This document shows positions 1-12,200 of a stretch of 64,000 bases of DNA, piece after piece. The position numbers and the translations under genes are program-made. This DNA is from Argopecten irradians (Eukaryota > Mollusca > Bivalvia > Pectinida > Pectinidae), in NCBI RefSeq assembly GCF_041381155.1, contig NC_091147.1, positions 32,692,909 to 32,756,908 of the forward strand, read 5' to 3'. Under the pieces are notes generated by a model. The model was not told the DNA's origin. It saw only the letters and a list, made by a program, of their open reading frames with translations, and ran no database searches. Numbering within the stretch: the first letter of the stretch is position 1; every line of letters begins with the position of its first letter.

Positions 1-1972
1 AAGGAGAGAGGAGGGGGGAGGAGTGAAGAAGTAGGGAGTGAGAAGGAGAGAGAGGGGGAGTGAAGAAGTAGGGAGTGAGAAGGAGAGAGAGGGGGAGTGA
101 AAAGAAGTAGGGAGTGAGAAGGAGAGAGAGGGGGAGTGAAGAAGTAGGGAGTGAGAAGGAGAGAAAGGGGGAGTGGAGAAGTAGGGAGTGAGAAGGAGAG
201 AGAGGGGGGAGTGGAGAAGTAGGGAGTGAGAAGGAGAGAGAGGGGGAGTGAAGAAGTAGGGAGTGAGAAGGAGAGAGAGGGGGAGTGAAGAAGTAGGGAG
301 TGAGAAGGAGAGAAGAGGGGAGTGAAGAAGTCGGGAGTGAGAAGGAGAGAGGGGGAGTGAAGAAGTAGGGAGTGAGAAGAAGGAGAGAGAAAGGGGGAGT
401 GAAGAAGTAGGGAGTGAGAAGGAGAGAAAGGGGGAGTGGAGAAGTAGGGAGTGAGAAGGAGAGAAGAGGGGGAGTGAAGAAGTAGGGAGTGAGAAGGAGA
501 GAGAGGGGGAGTGAAGAAGTAGGGAGTGAGAAGGAGAGAAAGGGGGAGTGAAGAAGTAGGGAGTGAGAAGGAGAGAAAGGGGGAGTGAGAAGTAGGGAGT
601 GAGAGTGAGAGAGAGAGGGGGAGTGTGAGAAGTAGGGAGTGAGAGGAGAGAGAGGAGGGGGAGTGAAGAAGTAGGGAGTGAGAAGGAGAGAAGAGGGGGA
701 GTGAAGAAGTAGGGAGTGAGAAGGAGAGAAGAGGGGGAGTGGAGAAGTAGGGAGTGAGAAGGAGAGAGAGGGGGAGTGAAGGTGGGAAGTAGGAGAGGGA
801 GTGGAGAAGAGAGGGGAGAGTGAGGGGAGGGAGTGGAGAAGTAGGAGTGAGAAGGAGAGAGAGGGGGAGTGAAGAAGTAGGGAGTGAGAAGGAGAGAGAG
901 GGGGAGTGGAGAAGTCGGGAGTGAGAAGGAGAGAGAGAAGGGGAGTGAAGAAGAGAATGAGTGAGAGGAGAGGAGGGGGAGTGAGAAGTAGGGAGTGAGA
1001 GGAAGAGAGGGGGAGTGAAGAAGTAGGGGAGTGAGAAGGAGAGAGAGGGGGAGTGAGAAGTAGGGAGTGAGAAGGAGAGAGAGGGGGAGTGGAGAAGTAG
1101 GGAGTGAGAAGGAGAGAGAGGGGGAGTGAGAAGTCGGGAGTGAGAAGGAGAGAAGGGGGAGTGAAGAAGTAGGGAGTGAGAAGGAGAGAGAGGGGGAGTG
1201 AAGAAGTAGGGAGTGAGAAGGAGAGAGAGGGGGAGTGGAGAAGTAGGGAGTGAGAAGGAGAGAGAGGGGGAGTGAAGAAGTCGGGAGTGAGAAGGAGAGA
1301 AGGGGGAGAGAAAGGGGGAGTGAGAAGAGAGTAGGGGAGTGAGAAGTAGGGAGTGAGAAGGAGAGAGAGGGGGAGTGGAGAAGTAGGGAGTGAGAAGGAG
1401 AGGGAGGGGGAGTGGAGAAGTAGGGAGTGAGAAGGAGAGAGAGGGGGAGTGAAGTAGGGAGTGAGAAGGAGAGGAGGGGGAGTGAAGAAGGAGAGGAGAG
1501 AGAGGGGGAGTGGAAGAAGTAGGGAGTGAGAAGGAGAGAGAGGGGGAGTGAAGAAGTAGGGAGTGAGAAGGAGAGAGAGGGGGAGTGAAGAAGTAGGGAG
1601 TGAGAAGGAGAGAGAGGGGGAGTGAAGAAGTCAGGGAGTGAGAAGGAGAGAGAGGGGGAGTGAAGAAGTAGGGAGTGAGAAGGAGAGGGAGGGGGAGTGA
1701 AGAAGGGGAGTGAGAAGGAGAGAGAGAGGGGGAGTGAAGAAGTCGGGAGTGAGAAGGGAAAGGGGGAGTGAAGAAGTAGGGAGTGAGAAGGAGAGAGAGG
1801 GGGAGTGGAGAAGTAGGAGTGAGAAGGAGGAAGGAGAGAAGGGGAGTGAGAAGGAGAGAAAGGGGGAGTGTGAAGAAGTCGGGAGTGAGAAGGAGAGAGA
1901 GGGGGAGTGGAGAGGTCGGGAATGAGAAGGAGAGAGAGGGGGAGTGAAGAAGTAGGGAGTGAGAAGGAGAGT
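1..1972. repeat. Purine-only 37-bp minisatellite
   Basis: About 53 tandem copies of a 37-bp unit of the form GTGAAGAAGTAGGG followed by AGTGAGAAGGAGAGAG and a G-run. The + strand is almost entirely A and G, with T only at fixed unit positions. Copies differ by small indels and AAG/GAG changes. The array is cut by the left edge, so its real length is unknown. It ends sharply at about 1972 in AT-rich DNA. Arg/Glu/Ser-rich reading frames inside it (for example 1710-1925) are by-products of composition, not genes. Confidence 0.95.
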
Positions 1973-4254
1973 TACTTAATATTATAATTAGGGCTTTTCG
2001 CCATGTGGTGAAAAGACCTATTGTTTTTGTTCTGTTTTTAATTATTATTATAATTATAAGCTAACCGATACTTACATTATATATATCATTGGCTTCTTAG
2101 GTAAAATATGTGTTTTCGTTTAAATATCACATACAGTGTATATAACAATAATGACAATCAAAAAACTAACCTAATTTTATAACATATATGTATAATTCAT
2201 TTTTCACAAAAATAATACGGGCAGCCACTTGAAACGTCATGATATACTCGTGCGTATCAAAAGGTCTCCAATACTTTTAATGACATATGTATCAAATTAC
2301 TAGTAATCGTTTCTGTCATAATTTGCGTGCCCCTGTGTTTTGGCTGAGGTGACCAAGATTGCATTTTACGGTCTCGGAATAGCAGTTGAGACTGCTTGTT
2401 TTACATATGTTCATAGAAATTTAACTGTCAAAAACAGATATATCTAGATTTAATATCCCATGAAAAGTTACATAATATAAGACAACGATCGAGAGCATCG
2501 TGGGTAGCGGTAGGCCAATGACGTCTCCTTGCAGGCGGTGTATGGGATTTGTAATTTATTTAGTCTAGATGAAATAAATGATTATTCTAATTACTGGTTT
2601 ATGTAAATAATGAATATACTTGCAATATTTTCAACGTTGGAATTTTTGTTTTGCTATAATTAATAGCGATACTGCTATCGTTTGTGCGATAAGATGAGAT
2701 GAGGAGGTTTTGCCGAGTCATCTCGGTTTTCCCTTTGGACACCAAAATAAAACTTGTATTGTAAGATATTGACCGTGTATTCTGTTTATCCTGCAACTTT
2801 TTCATTATACATACAGAAGATGGCATTCAAAACGAAAGCAAATTGCTTGTTATTTACACGATTTCGCTCAAAGCGAAACGCTTCTTTGATGATCAAGAGA
2901 TGAATTCACTAAACCAAATGAGTAGGTACTCCTTTTTACTACCGTGGGAAATATGTAAGCGACGTCATTCCGGTGATTGTGACGTCATTGTTTGCCGGGA
3001 CTGACTGCCGTTTCATTCACTCCTACTAAAAGTGACGTCACTGGAATGTTCGGGATCAAATCATCAAATTTAGAAATTGAATCAAACGAAAGAAATTAAA
3101 CGTTTATTTCCTGTAATTCCTATTGCAACTATTACAGGAAATTCTTATTATCCGGTATCGAGTTCTGTGCCCGACCTTATGTCGATATTAGAGCTGAAAA
3201 TGCATTGTTTCTTGATATCGTTCCGCATCTTTTGTTGAGGTAGCAGAAAACAGTAGATTTGGACAATCTATGAAATTAAGGCGCATGCCTTAGAAATATA
3301 GATATAGTCATTTAACTGTAAAAAATACCTGTACAAAAGTATATATATAATTAATCAGCACAACTTTTGCAATTACAATTTGATATTTTGATACAGATTT
3401 GGCCATATTCTGCGCTTATTCATGTATGTGAATACCATGGTAACAACAAAAAAATACCTGAAAAATTGCAAAATATCATGATTTTTAGCCCAAAATTGCA
3501 GAAAATTGTACTCAATTTTTTTCTTAAGACCAACCTTAAATTGAGCACTTCTATCACAATGGCAAAATAAGCCAATTTATTTCATAGGTCGATTAGGTGG
3601 ATTTTTCAATATTTTTGCCTAAACCCGCGCCATGGATTTTCCTTCAAGTAAAGCTAGCATTTCCGGTCAAGACGCACTTCCGGAGGAGCCCAGAATTGTA
3701 ATCTCTAACCCATTTTTGTTATGTTTATTTTTGAAAAAAATGAAACTTATATCAAACCCTCCATATTGGATGTACCAATTTCAGAATATATTTTATTTTT
3801 AATTGTTTATGCATGGCTCAAAACAGGGGCTCCCCACTTAATAAAAATATAGACCGTGGCCAGGCTGTTCTTCTCTGGTTTGCTACCTGACTTTAAATTC
3901 GTAAAATGAACTTTACCCGCGAAGGGCGTCAGAACGCTTGTTTTCAACGGGAATAAACACCGTAGTGATAAAGACCTTTCAAGTATGGCAACAGTCAATA
4001 TTTGCATCAGGGAAATAGGGACACAAATAGTCGATTTTCTCCAAAAGTAAGTAAGTTGCACTACATTAATTTTGCTGGAACACTTAAAAAGTCGTTCTGA
4101 TTTTAGAACAATTGGAATTATGAAGATATCTCTTACAGTATTTTTATTATGATTATTATATATAATGTAAGTTAATTATTATCATTCTACACTTTTTTGT
4201 GTCCAAAAAATCTTCAAATTGGTAAGGGGTGACCGCAACATTTTTATGTAGGTC
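1973..4254. other. AT-rich intergenic DNA, no gene seen
   Basis: No reading frame with homology or splice context was found. At 1990-2030 a short palindromic stretch (CTTTTCGCCATG/TGGTGAAAAG) looks like an interspersed-repeat end. Between about 2960 and 3045 there are three CRE-like sites (two GACGTCAT, one full TGACGTCA at about 3033), which could be regulatory, but no transcript start can be tied to them. Confidence 0.5.
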
Positions 4255-5240
4255 AAAAATCCAAGATGGCCGCCATGACGTCATACCTAAAAAGTTTAAA
4301 ACAGCCATAACTCAAAAACCGTTTAAGATACAGCAAATATTTTTGATGTTTTATGTAGATCGTTTAAAAGACTAGACTGGTTCCCGCCTCAGTTACCTCC
4401 CTTGCGTACGCTTCACTGAGGACCGGTAGCGAGTAGCCATCTTGAGTGAGAATTTCAACTCCAGAGTAGTGCGCATTATTTCTGCGCATGCTATGTCATC
4501 ATGAAGACGGCTACTTCCGTTAAGAGAAAATAACGTCATTAACGTCGTTCCTATAAACACTTTAATCTCTGTTAGCACGAAATAGTTTCAAAACTTAAGA
4601 CCTTATTTCCTTTTGTTTATATATCGTTGAAATTAATTATTTATTCTTTAAGTGAAGATCCGTCGCTTCGTGCGTAAAGGGGTTTCCCACGTCTAAAAAA
4701 AGTGATGCCTGTGAACCGGATATGTAGATTGACCAATCAGAAAAATCATCATGGTTACCCGCTACCGGTCCCTAGTGAGCGGAGCGCAGCCTGGCGGAGA
4801 GTAGAGAACTAAGGGAAGGGAACCAGTCTAATAAAAGACTAACTTTTATTTAATTACAGCTATTAGGTCAAAGGTCAAACAAAAAAGTTCGCTATGGGGT
4901 CAAAGTTCACGAATTTTTATTTTTTTGATTTTGCAAAATCTCTTTTTATAAATTGAGCAGAATGTCATTTTGATGAATTTGGTGTCTTTTATTTTTCGAT
5001 AACACTTCCGGTTAATGCTGTATGCCATTTTGAAAAATCCTTTGATCTTTGCTAAATTCCCGCCAAAATGTTTATCATTATATATTGTCGAACTGAATGA
5101 CTAATATAGTCTGCAATTGCTATAGAAAAGACCCCTCTAATGTTCTCTAACGTTTGATATGATTTTCATCTTCATCAAAAAAACAAAATGGCCGCCATGA
5201 CGTCATATCTTAAGATTTAAAAATGCTTATAACTCACTAA
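4255..5240. repeat. Old repeat with direct terminal similarity
   Basis: The segment around 4260-4330 (GATGGCCGCCATGACGTCAT, then a run on 'cataactcaaaaacc') is echoed around 5187-5240 in the same orientation (ATGGCCGCCATGACGTCAT, then 'cttataactcactaac'). This suggests two units of a diverged interspersed repeat about 0.9 kb apart, about half of that distance being the later MITE at 4373-4830. No protein is encoded. Confidence 0.4.
4373..4830. mobile_element. hAT-type MITE with 8-bp target duplication
   Basis: The element begins TAGACTGGTTCCC and ends GGGAACCAGTCTA. The inverted similarity continues inward to ACCGGTAGCG / GCTACCGGT. The flanks carry the same octamer TAAAAGAC at 4365-4372 and 4832-4839, with one extra A at 4831. 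An 8-bp duplication and a TA-starting inverted repeat fit the hAT superfamily. At 458 bp with no transposase frame it is non-autonomous. Confidence 0.75.
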
Positions 5241-6175
5241 CAGTTCTTTTCACAGATTTCATCCAATAATATTTTTTGCAGATAATCTTAAGCGTAAACT
5301 TTTTTTCTCTACATGTTATTACAAAAAATGGCAACTTTCGGTTTTCGGTAAGGGTCAAATGTTAAAGGTCCTGTTTTTAACAATAAACTTGAAAACTTTT
5401 CTCCTGAAGTTCTGTAAGGTCTAGGATCTTCATATTTCATATATAAGATGTCCAGGGGATGGGCTATAAAGTCAGATACTAGGAATGACCTTAACCCATA
5501 TTCAAATTCACAGAGGTCAAATACATATATCACAAATAAATTGTTTAAATGGTCATAACTAACTTATTGTTGGTTTTACAGCTTTCATGATATTATGTTA
5601 TTTGAAGATGATCTACAGGGCAACTTCAAAACCCATGCATTACCTAGTTCTTAACTTACCTGGCAATGACGGTATTGTAAACTAAATATAACGAAAAGCC
5701 CGCTAAATTGTCTATGACAATTTCTAGTTTATGCTATTATCATTTTAATGTATATGTTTTAAATGTGTCAGTAAGTAAATTCACGCGTGATTGGTGATTT
5801 GTGATTTTACAACTTCAAAACTGTAACCACGGTGCCGATTGGAACTAGATCGGAACAGAGCTAGAAAGGCACCCCAACCCCGTCGGGGCGACACACCTCA
5901 AGTGTAATTACAGTGTCACAAAAGGTGATTAGCGGGTCGCGCGTGAGATAGTGTCCCTTACCTGAGGTTTTGACACCTTTTCTCTAATCTGATTCCGAAA
6001 CAGGTATGTATTGTGTGGTAATTTGTCTGACTCGGAGAGAGCTGCTCATGTCCAGTGAGTGAGTTTTTGTCTTTGCCCCCGGGCAGACACTTTATCCCGC
6101 GAAGTGACTGTTATATTTCCGTTACCTACCCGGTATATATATCGCACGTGAACACGACTCGCGAGAGTACTAATA
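5241..6175. other. Non-coding DNA upstream of 44-bp array
   Basis: AT-rich to about 5820, then more GC-rich (CCCCGTCGGGG palindrome at about 5879-5889). A TATATATA run at about 6133 followed by CACGTG at about 6145 could form a small promoter ahead of the open frame at 6176. There is no independent sign of transcription. Confidence 0.3.
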
Positions 6176-6361
6176 ATGATGTCGTTTGAGAGACGTGCAC
6201 CTAGACGGGCTTCCTTTGGGGGGAGAACCTCATCTTGTTTACGAGAACCACTTGTATTCCGTCGTCTGTCTACAAGATCGCCGATATCAGCTCATAAAAC
6301 CAGGGACACTCAAGATAAAACTAAAGGTGGAATCCTCTTCAGAGTGTCGAGTCCTCGTGGG
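6176..6361 (+). CDS. Possible first coding exon, unknown gene
   Basis: An ATG-started frame gives an Arg/Ser-rich peptide of about 62 residues (starts MMSFERRAPRRASFGG). It runs to CCTCGTGGG followed by GTGAGTCT, a good 5' splice site, exactly where the 44-bp minisatellite begins. A TATA-like run and an E-box lie 30-45 bp upstream. I recognise no family. It may be a real exon whose donor seeded the array, or chance. Reading on through the array is not credible. Confidence 0.2.
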
Positions 6362-7580
6362 GTGAGTCTCTCAAATAAATATTCAGTTGTGACAGTCCTC
6401 GTAGGGTGTGTCTCCCAAACAAATATTCAGTTGTGACAGTCCTCGTGGGGTGAGTCTCCCAAATAAATATTCAGTTGTGACAGTCCTCGTGGGATGTGTC
6501 TCCCAAACAAATATTCAGTTGTGACGGTCCTCGTGGGGTGAGTCTCCCAAATAAATATTCAGTTGTGACAGTCCTCGTAGGGTGTGTCTCCCAAATAAAT
6601 ATTCAGTTGTGACAGTCCTCGTGGGGTGAGTCTCCCAAACAAATATTCAGTTGTGACAGTCCTCGTGGGGTGTGTCTCCCAAATAGATATTCAGTTGTGA
6701 CAGTCTTCGTAGGGTGAGTCTCCCAAATAGATATTCCGTTGTGACAGTCTTCGTAGGGTGTGTCTCCCAAACAAATATTCAGTTGTGACAGTCCTCGGGG
6801 GGTGAGTCTCCCAAATAAATATTCAGTTGTGACAGTCCTCGTGGGGTGAGTCTCCCAAACAAATATTCAGTTGTGACAGTCCTCGTGGGGTGTGTCTCCC
6901 TAATAGATATTCCGTTGTGACAGTCCTCGTGGGATGTGTCCCCCAAACAAATATTCAGTTGTGACGGTCCTCGTGGGGTGAGTCACCCAAACAAATATTC
7001 AGTTGTGACAGTCCTCGTGGGGTGAGTCTCCCAAACAAATATTCAGTTGTGACAGTCCTCGTGGGGTGTGTCTCCCAAACAAATATTCAGTTGTGACAGT
7101 CCTCGTGGGGTGAGTCCCCCAAACAAATATTCAGTTGTGACAGTCCTCGTGGGGTGAGTCTCCCAAACAAATATTCAGTTGTGACAGTCCTCGTGGGGTG
7201 TGTCTCCCAAATAGATATTCAGTTGTGACAGTCTTCGTAGGGTGAGTCTCCCAAATAGATATTCCGTTGTGACATTCTTCGTAGGGTGTGTCTCCCAAAC
7301 AAATATTCAGTTGTGACAGTCCTCGGGGGGTGAGTCTCCCAAATAAATATTCAGTTGTGACAGTCCTCGTGGGGTGAGTCTCCCAAACAAATATTCAGTT
7401 GTGACAGTCCTCGGGGGGTGAGTCTCCCAAATAAATATTCAGTTGTGACAGTCCTCGTGGGGTGTGTCTCCCTAATAGATATTCCGTTGTGACAGTCTTC
7501 GTAGGGTGTGTCTCCCAAACAAATATTCAGTTGTGACAGTCCTCGGGGGGTGAGTCTCCCAAATAAATATTCAGTTGTGA
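6349..7580. repeat. 44-bp minisatellite with splice-donor-like core
   Basis: About 28 tandem units of 44 bp: CAGTCCTCGTGGGGTGAGTC, then CTCCCAAACAAATATTC, then AGTTGTGA. Units alternate between GGTGAGTC and GGTGTGTC forms. Variants with AATAGATATTC and TCTTCGTAGGG recur in the same order at about 6661 and 7189. These are 528 bp, or 12 units, apart, so part of the array is a higher-order duplication. Confidence 0.95.
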
Positions 7581-8322
7581 TATATGGTAATTATCAGTCT
7601 TAACCTTAATTATACGTTTGATTCATTCCAACGAATTAGGAATTATTGATTATTCTGCTGAAGAGTCAACAATTTATTGTACGGTATGAATTTTTACAGA
7701 AACATATATACAATGTGTTCATATGTATATACATGTATACATATGTTTCTGCTCTTTATTATGGTTTTTTTTTGGAGGGGTTATTGACAAACAAACAAAT
7801 ACAATGAAATATATGTATGTATGTTGGTGTGCTAGTGTTTTTCTCTCTATTCTCGAAAGTGATTTAATCATTGTTTCATCATTTTTTCTTTTCAGCTGTC
7901 AAGTAGAGATAATCATATTGTTTCTATACAATAAAATTTCACATGATTGATAGGACCACAAATTTAGTGCCTTAATTATAGTTATTACAAGGAGTGAAGG
8001 ACGTATGAGATCTCACTTATAAATTCTTGGTTATTATTTCTTTTACAATTACATAAAATTATGTTGTTAAAGTGTTGAACAATTTAATAAATAAATCAAA
8101 ATGTGTGTTGTTTTTTTAATTTCACCTAGAAGGTCTAGATTCTAAATACAGTACCATTTCATTATGTTTTCACGATAAGAAAAGAATGGCTGGTGTAATA
8201 CCATAATTTATGCCAGAGAAAAAAAAATATCCATTTTAAATATGATATGAAAAGTGAAAATAAGTTGTAAAACATGTTGTAAATAATTTCATTCCCATTT
8301 CACGTGTGCAGGTATCCAGTTC
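7581..8322. other. AT-rich intergenic DNA, nothing recognised
   Basis: Low-complexity T- and A-rich sequence. The short frame at 7723-7950 is Phe/Ile/Leu-rich and has no support as a gene. Confidence 0.5.
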
Positions 8323-8858
8323 AATATAGACTGGCCACCAGACTCTTTAAAGATGCTCCACCGCTGACAAATGGTATTTTTTTTACTATAAAAAAACGGG
8401 AACAGACGATTTAGTATTTTTCTCCAGTTAAAAAGTTACTTACCTTTACACCATTACCACCATTGAAAAGTTTGAGCTTATAATTTTACTTCAAGTTAGA
8501 AATATGAAAAATATTTAATTGCATCCCGAAATTCCGTGACACTATATCCTTTATGAAATGAAGTACTGATTGCGCATGCATCAAAGGCGAAATAAATTTG
8601 TTATATTATTTTTTGTGTTAATTAGGCATATATATACACGATTAAACACCAATTATTGTTCAAATGATTAACATCATTTAACAAGTTATGCTCTGTCGGC
8701 GGTGGAGCATCTTTAAGTTACTGGTAAGACTTTAACTACTATGTGATCCTGTATGACGTTATTGTCTAGAATCAGGCATGTAGTAGAGACAAAAATAATC
8801 AAGCCAGATTTAAGTGATTTTTTTTTAATATTCTAGAGACTGGTGGCCAGTCTATATT
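8323..8858. mobile_element. Outer inverted-repeat element holding a MITE
   Basis: Left arm at 8324-8341 reads ATATAGACTGGCCACCAG. Its exact reverse complement lies at 8839-8856. The MITE at 8347-8716 begins five bases inside the left arm, so a 365-bp element has landed in or next to a short element with its own inverted ends. The composite sits about 200 bp upstream of the PPM1L start codon, in its probable promoter or 5' UTR. Confidence 0.7.
8347..8716 (-). mobile_element. TTAA-flanked MITE, family A, copy 1
   Basis: Ends are AGATGCTCCACCGC and GCGGTGGAGCATCT, bracketed by TTAA at 8347-8350 and 8713-8716. Two further copies (19970-20333 and 42980-43344) have the same length, ends and internal landmarks, such as 'attaaacaccaattattg', in the opposite orientation. 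TTAA flanks would fit a piggyBac-type target site. If TTAA is instead part of the inverted repeat, a TA duplication remains possible. No coding capacity. Confidence 0.85.
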
Positions 8859-9056
8859 CTGTCACGTTTCGGTCAAGTTCATTCTGAATCCGATATTTAC
8901 TAACTCCCGCATTCTTACCCACAATGCCACAGTCAATATGAATCCTGTGTCGTGCATTTCCTGTTCGATCCCTTCCTGTTAGTTGTCACCCCAGCTCTCC
9001 TGGTTTCCTCGACCCATTCTCCCATCGTTTGCCGTCTACCATCCCACCATGGCATC

Positions 9057-9243
9057 ATGACGGTGATAGCAGCATGCAGTCGCTTCCTGCGTCGATATTT
9101 GTTCTGCCAGGAAGCGTTGATCTTCTTCGTTATATTTGTGATTCTCTACAATTCACTGTTCCATGCTAAGCCAATATGGCGTTATTTCCAAAGAGCAAAA
9201 TTGAAAATGCAACTCCGATGGAATGGACCCAATAATACATACA
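9057..9243 (+). CDS. PPM1L: PPM1L exon 1: membrane anchor
   Basis: Encodes residues 1-62 plus one base. Arg9, Arg12 and Arg13 precede a 16-residue hydrophobic stretch and 'LFH', matching the vertebrate N-terminus position by position. The donor ACA|GTAAAG leaves phase 1. A weaker donor AAA|GTAGGC five bases later leaves phase 0 and would pair with the acceptor at 10091. Confidence 0.85.
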
Positions 9244-12200
9244 GTAAAGTAGGCTATCATTAATTTTAGAAACTGTCTAACATAGAAAATGAATCATAGT
9301 CTATTTCCAAAAGATGTTCACAATATGATGATTTTATGTAATGGATGCATGTGTTTATGAATCATTGATTTTTATATGTGCAACTAGCTGGTCGGGAAGA
9401 AGTCCTGATTCCACTTATTACAGTGGAATACCACTATAACATCTAAATATAGCTAGCATGACACTACCCAAATTGGAACACTTTTGGAATGTAAGAGATT
9501 GTAAACATTTTCTAAGATTGGCTTGAATCCAGGTTTGTCTCTTGACATTCCACAAATAGACGCCTTCAGGTTTAATTTCATGATCTGTTTATTATACTAG
9601 TTAATATGTTATTTTTTGTCTCAAAAAGTAACTCGCATCATCTGAAGACAATTGAACTATTATAACAACTGTTACATATAAAAGTTTTCTGTACCTCGGT
9701 ATTTAGCTCTGTAAGAGAATTCTGGAAGTTGGAACCCAACCAGAAGTCATTAAGGTAGTGATGATTTGGGAAAAAAATAATTGTTTAATACATCTCATGA
9801 AACACATTATTACCACATAAACAATACAACACCATCATGAAGTATTCGTCAGCAGAACCAGACATTCAGAAATCTGGACGCACAGTAGAATATGCATCAC
9901 GACTACTGGTTGGGTCTCAGTATGGAAAAAACCCTAGAAACATACAGAGGTACATCTGTCGGTCGTAAAAATGGCAGAGTTGCGAATCTCTCATTCTATA
10001 TATTTGTTTCTGGTATTATCAAACCATATTATTTGTTTTAAATTTTCTATTTATGCAATAAAACCTTACCAATTTTTTCTTTTTCTTAAAGATACCAGCT
10101 TCCCTCAGTTTTACGGAAACTGAAGTGAAAAAGGCCTCATGGGACTTGAGGAAACAGAATGCTGCTGTTTATGCTATCCAGGGGCGACGTCCTCACATGG
10201 AAGACCGCTTCAACATCGTCAGTCATTTGGAGCACACTGGCACATCTATCTATGGGGTGTTTGATGGACATGGGGGAGAAGTGAGTATCATTCCAATCTC
10301 ATTCAAACTTAGATCTTTATTGTAGAAGGCTATCTCATTCTGACAGAAACTCATTAATTAGTGTCATCTTGATTTAAATTGAAGTGGCTAGGGCTTAAGG
10401 ATGAATTCTTCTGAGGTTTCAGTCCCTTTGAAGTCTCGTTTCAACAAAGATCAAAGAAGTTATGAGATTTTCAAATGCAATTTCTCAATGTCTGTAGCAA
10501 GTTGCCAGTTGCAAATTTTGTCAAAAAATTTAATTTCTATATTTGAATTATTTAGTTGCTAATTTTTGCTGTAAATCTTTATTAGATATGTGGTAATTAA
10601 AATATTGAGCACTAATATGTGAAATGATATATATGCTTTTGTCACTTTATTTTACATTTAATGGTAATTTGAGCACTTTTATTTTTTACTCTAAAATACC
10701 GAAAAATAACAAATATTCAAATTGGGCACAAAAATAAGCACACAGACCCCCGGTTTTTTTGCCTGATTTAGAAAGAACAATCCTTTCCTTTCTGATATGC
10801 AAAATATTACCAAAATTTTAATACCAGAACTTTTCCTATAAAGGGTAAAATTTGGCAAAAATGGTTGAAAATGGTGCATTTTGTAGCTCAAAATTAAGGG
10901 GTAGAGGTAGCATATGTTGTTATTCTGAGAAAAAATATGTCTTATTAATCAAAACTGGTACATGTATATCTTTAAAGAAGACTACTAGAAAATAAATTCT
11001 ACAACATTCGTACATAGCAAACACCTCATTATGAAAATATGGCTTCTCTTGTGTATATGGTTAAAACGGCCAAATTCCCATGAAATCCAATATTTTGTCA
11101 ACTAAGTATCTTACAGTGACAATAGCTTAATAATAGACACAGACATATGTTTTTTCTTCCATTTTCTTTTATGGTATGACCTATTTCCGAAAATCTGTAT
11201 GAGAAAAAAAGTTTAATACAAGAAAATTTTGACTTCTCAGAGGAGTACATCCTTAAATATATATTGCAGTTAACAAATATAACAATTCCAGGTACAGTAG
11301 ATGTTCTCTAAAAATAGTCATCTTCAGTAAAACATGGTGTAACACATTTCTGAGGACCATGGGCATTATTTTGTTGTAAGCGTTTTGTTAAATTACAAAG
11401 AAATGAAGAACTTTCACAAGGAATGAAACAAATGCTACATTAAGCCATGGATTTCTGTGCTGGGTATAATTGTGTATTACTGTACTACCATGGGGCATGA
11501 AAATGATTTTAAATTAAACTATTTTTGTTGTTTCTTTTCAAGTTTGCTGCTGACTTCGCTGAAAAGACTTTGTTCAAAAGTATTATGATTCGGCTGCTGA
11601 AAGCATCACTTGACGAGCAGACGGAGAACATAACATCAATGTTGACTCAGGAAATGCTCAATGTTGACAACCAACTTCTTGATATAGCACGCTCCAACAT
11701 GGACATTTCAGGTTTGTTGTTTTCATTTGTCATGTGTAGAGTACTTTCTTGCTCTGAAATATTTGAATTACCTCCCTTTAGCTACGATATTGATTGTGAC
11801 ATGTGTTATGAATAACTATTTATGTACATTGAAGTCAAGATACAGTAACTATGATATGACATCATAATACAGTAAGTAGCTAGGACGCCTTGAAGATGCA
11901 CAGGAGGGCTGAAAATGTTAGCGGCGAACTATGATATGACTAGGGCTGTCACGGGTACTAAATTTTGTCCCCGGGTACCCTAATTTTAGTACCCTACCCG
12001 TACCCGGGTATTCGACACAGATCTACTGCTTTTCTAACAAATTAGGTTACGTTATGTTTGCTGTTTGGAAAGATTGGTTGATCGACTGAGATTTGATGAA
12101 ATCATATGTGAGTTCAGTAAAGATAGCTTCAGACGTTAATTGTCTACTTCATTTCTATTTGACATTCATAATTGCTAATGAGCTGCCGTAAAATGTCAGT

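Noticed and set aside
1710-1925. Arg/Glu-rich protein related to ARGLU1
   Set aside because: Purely the composition of the AG satellite; no conserved ARGLU1 wording and no gene structure.
4393-4578. Minus-strand 61-codon frame
   Set aside because: Contained in the hAT-type MITE, with no transposase motif.
8952-9056. Upstream ATG as the PPM1L start (35 extra residues)
   Set aside because: The extra residues do not resemble the family N-terminus, whereas MTVIAACSRF from 9057 aligns with the vertebrate anchor.
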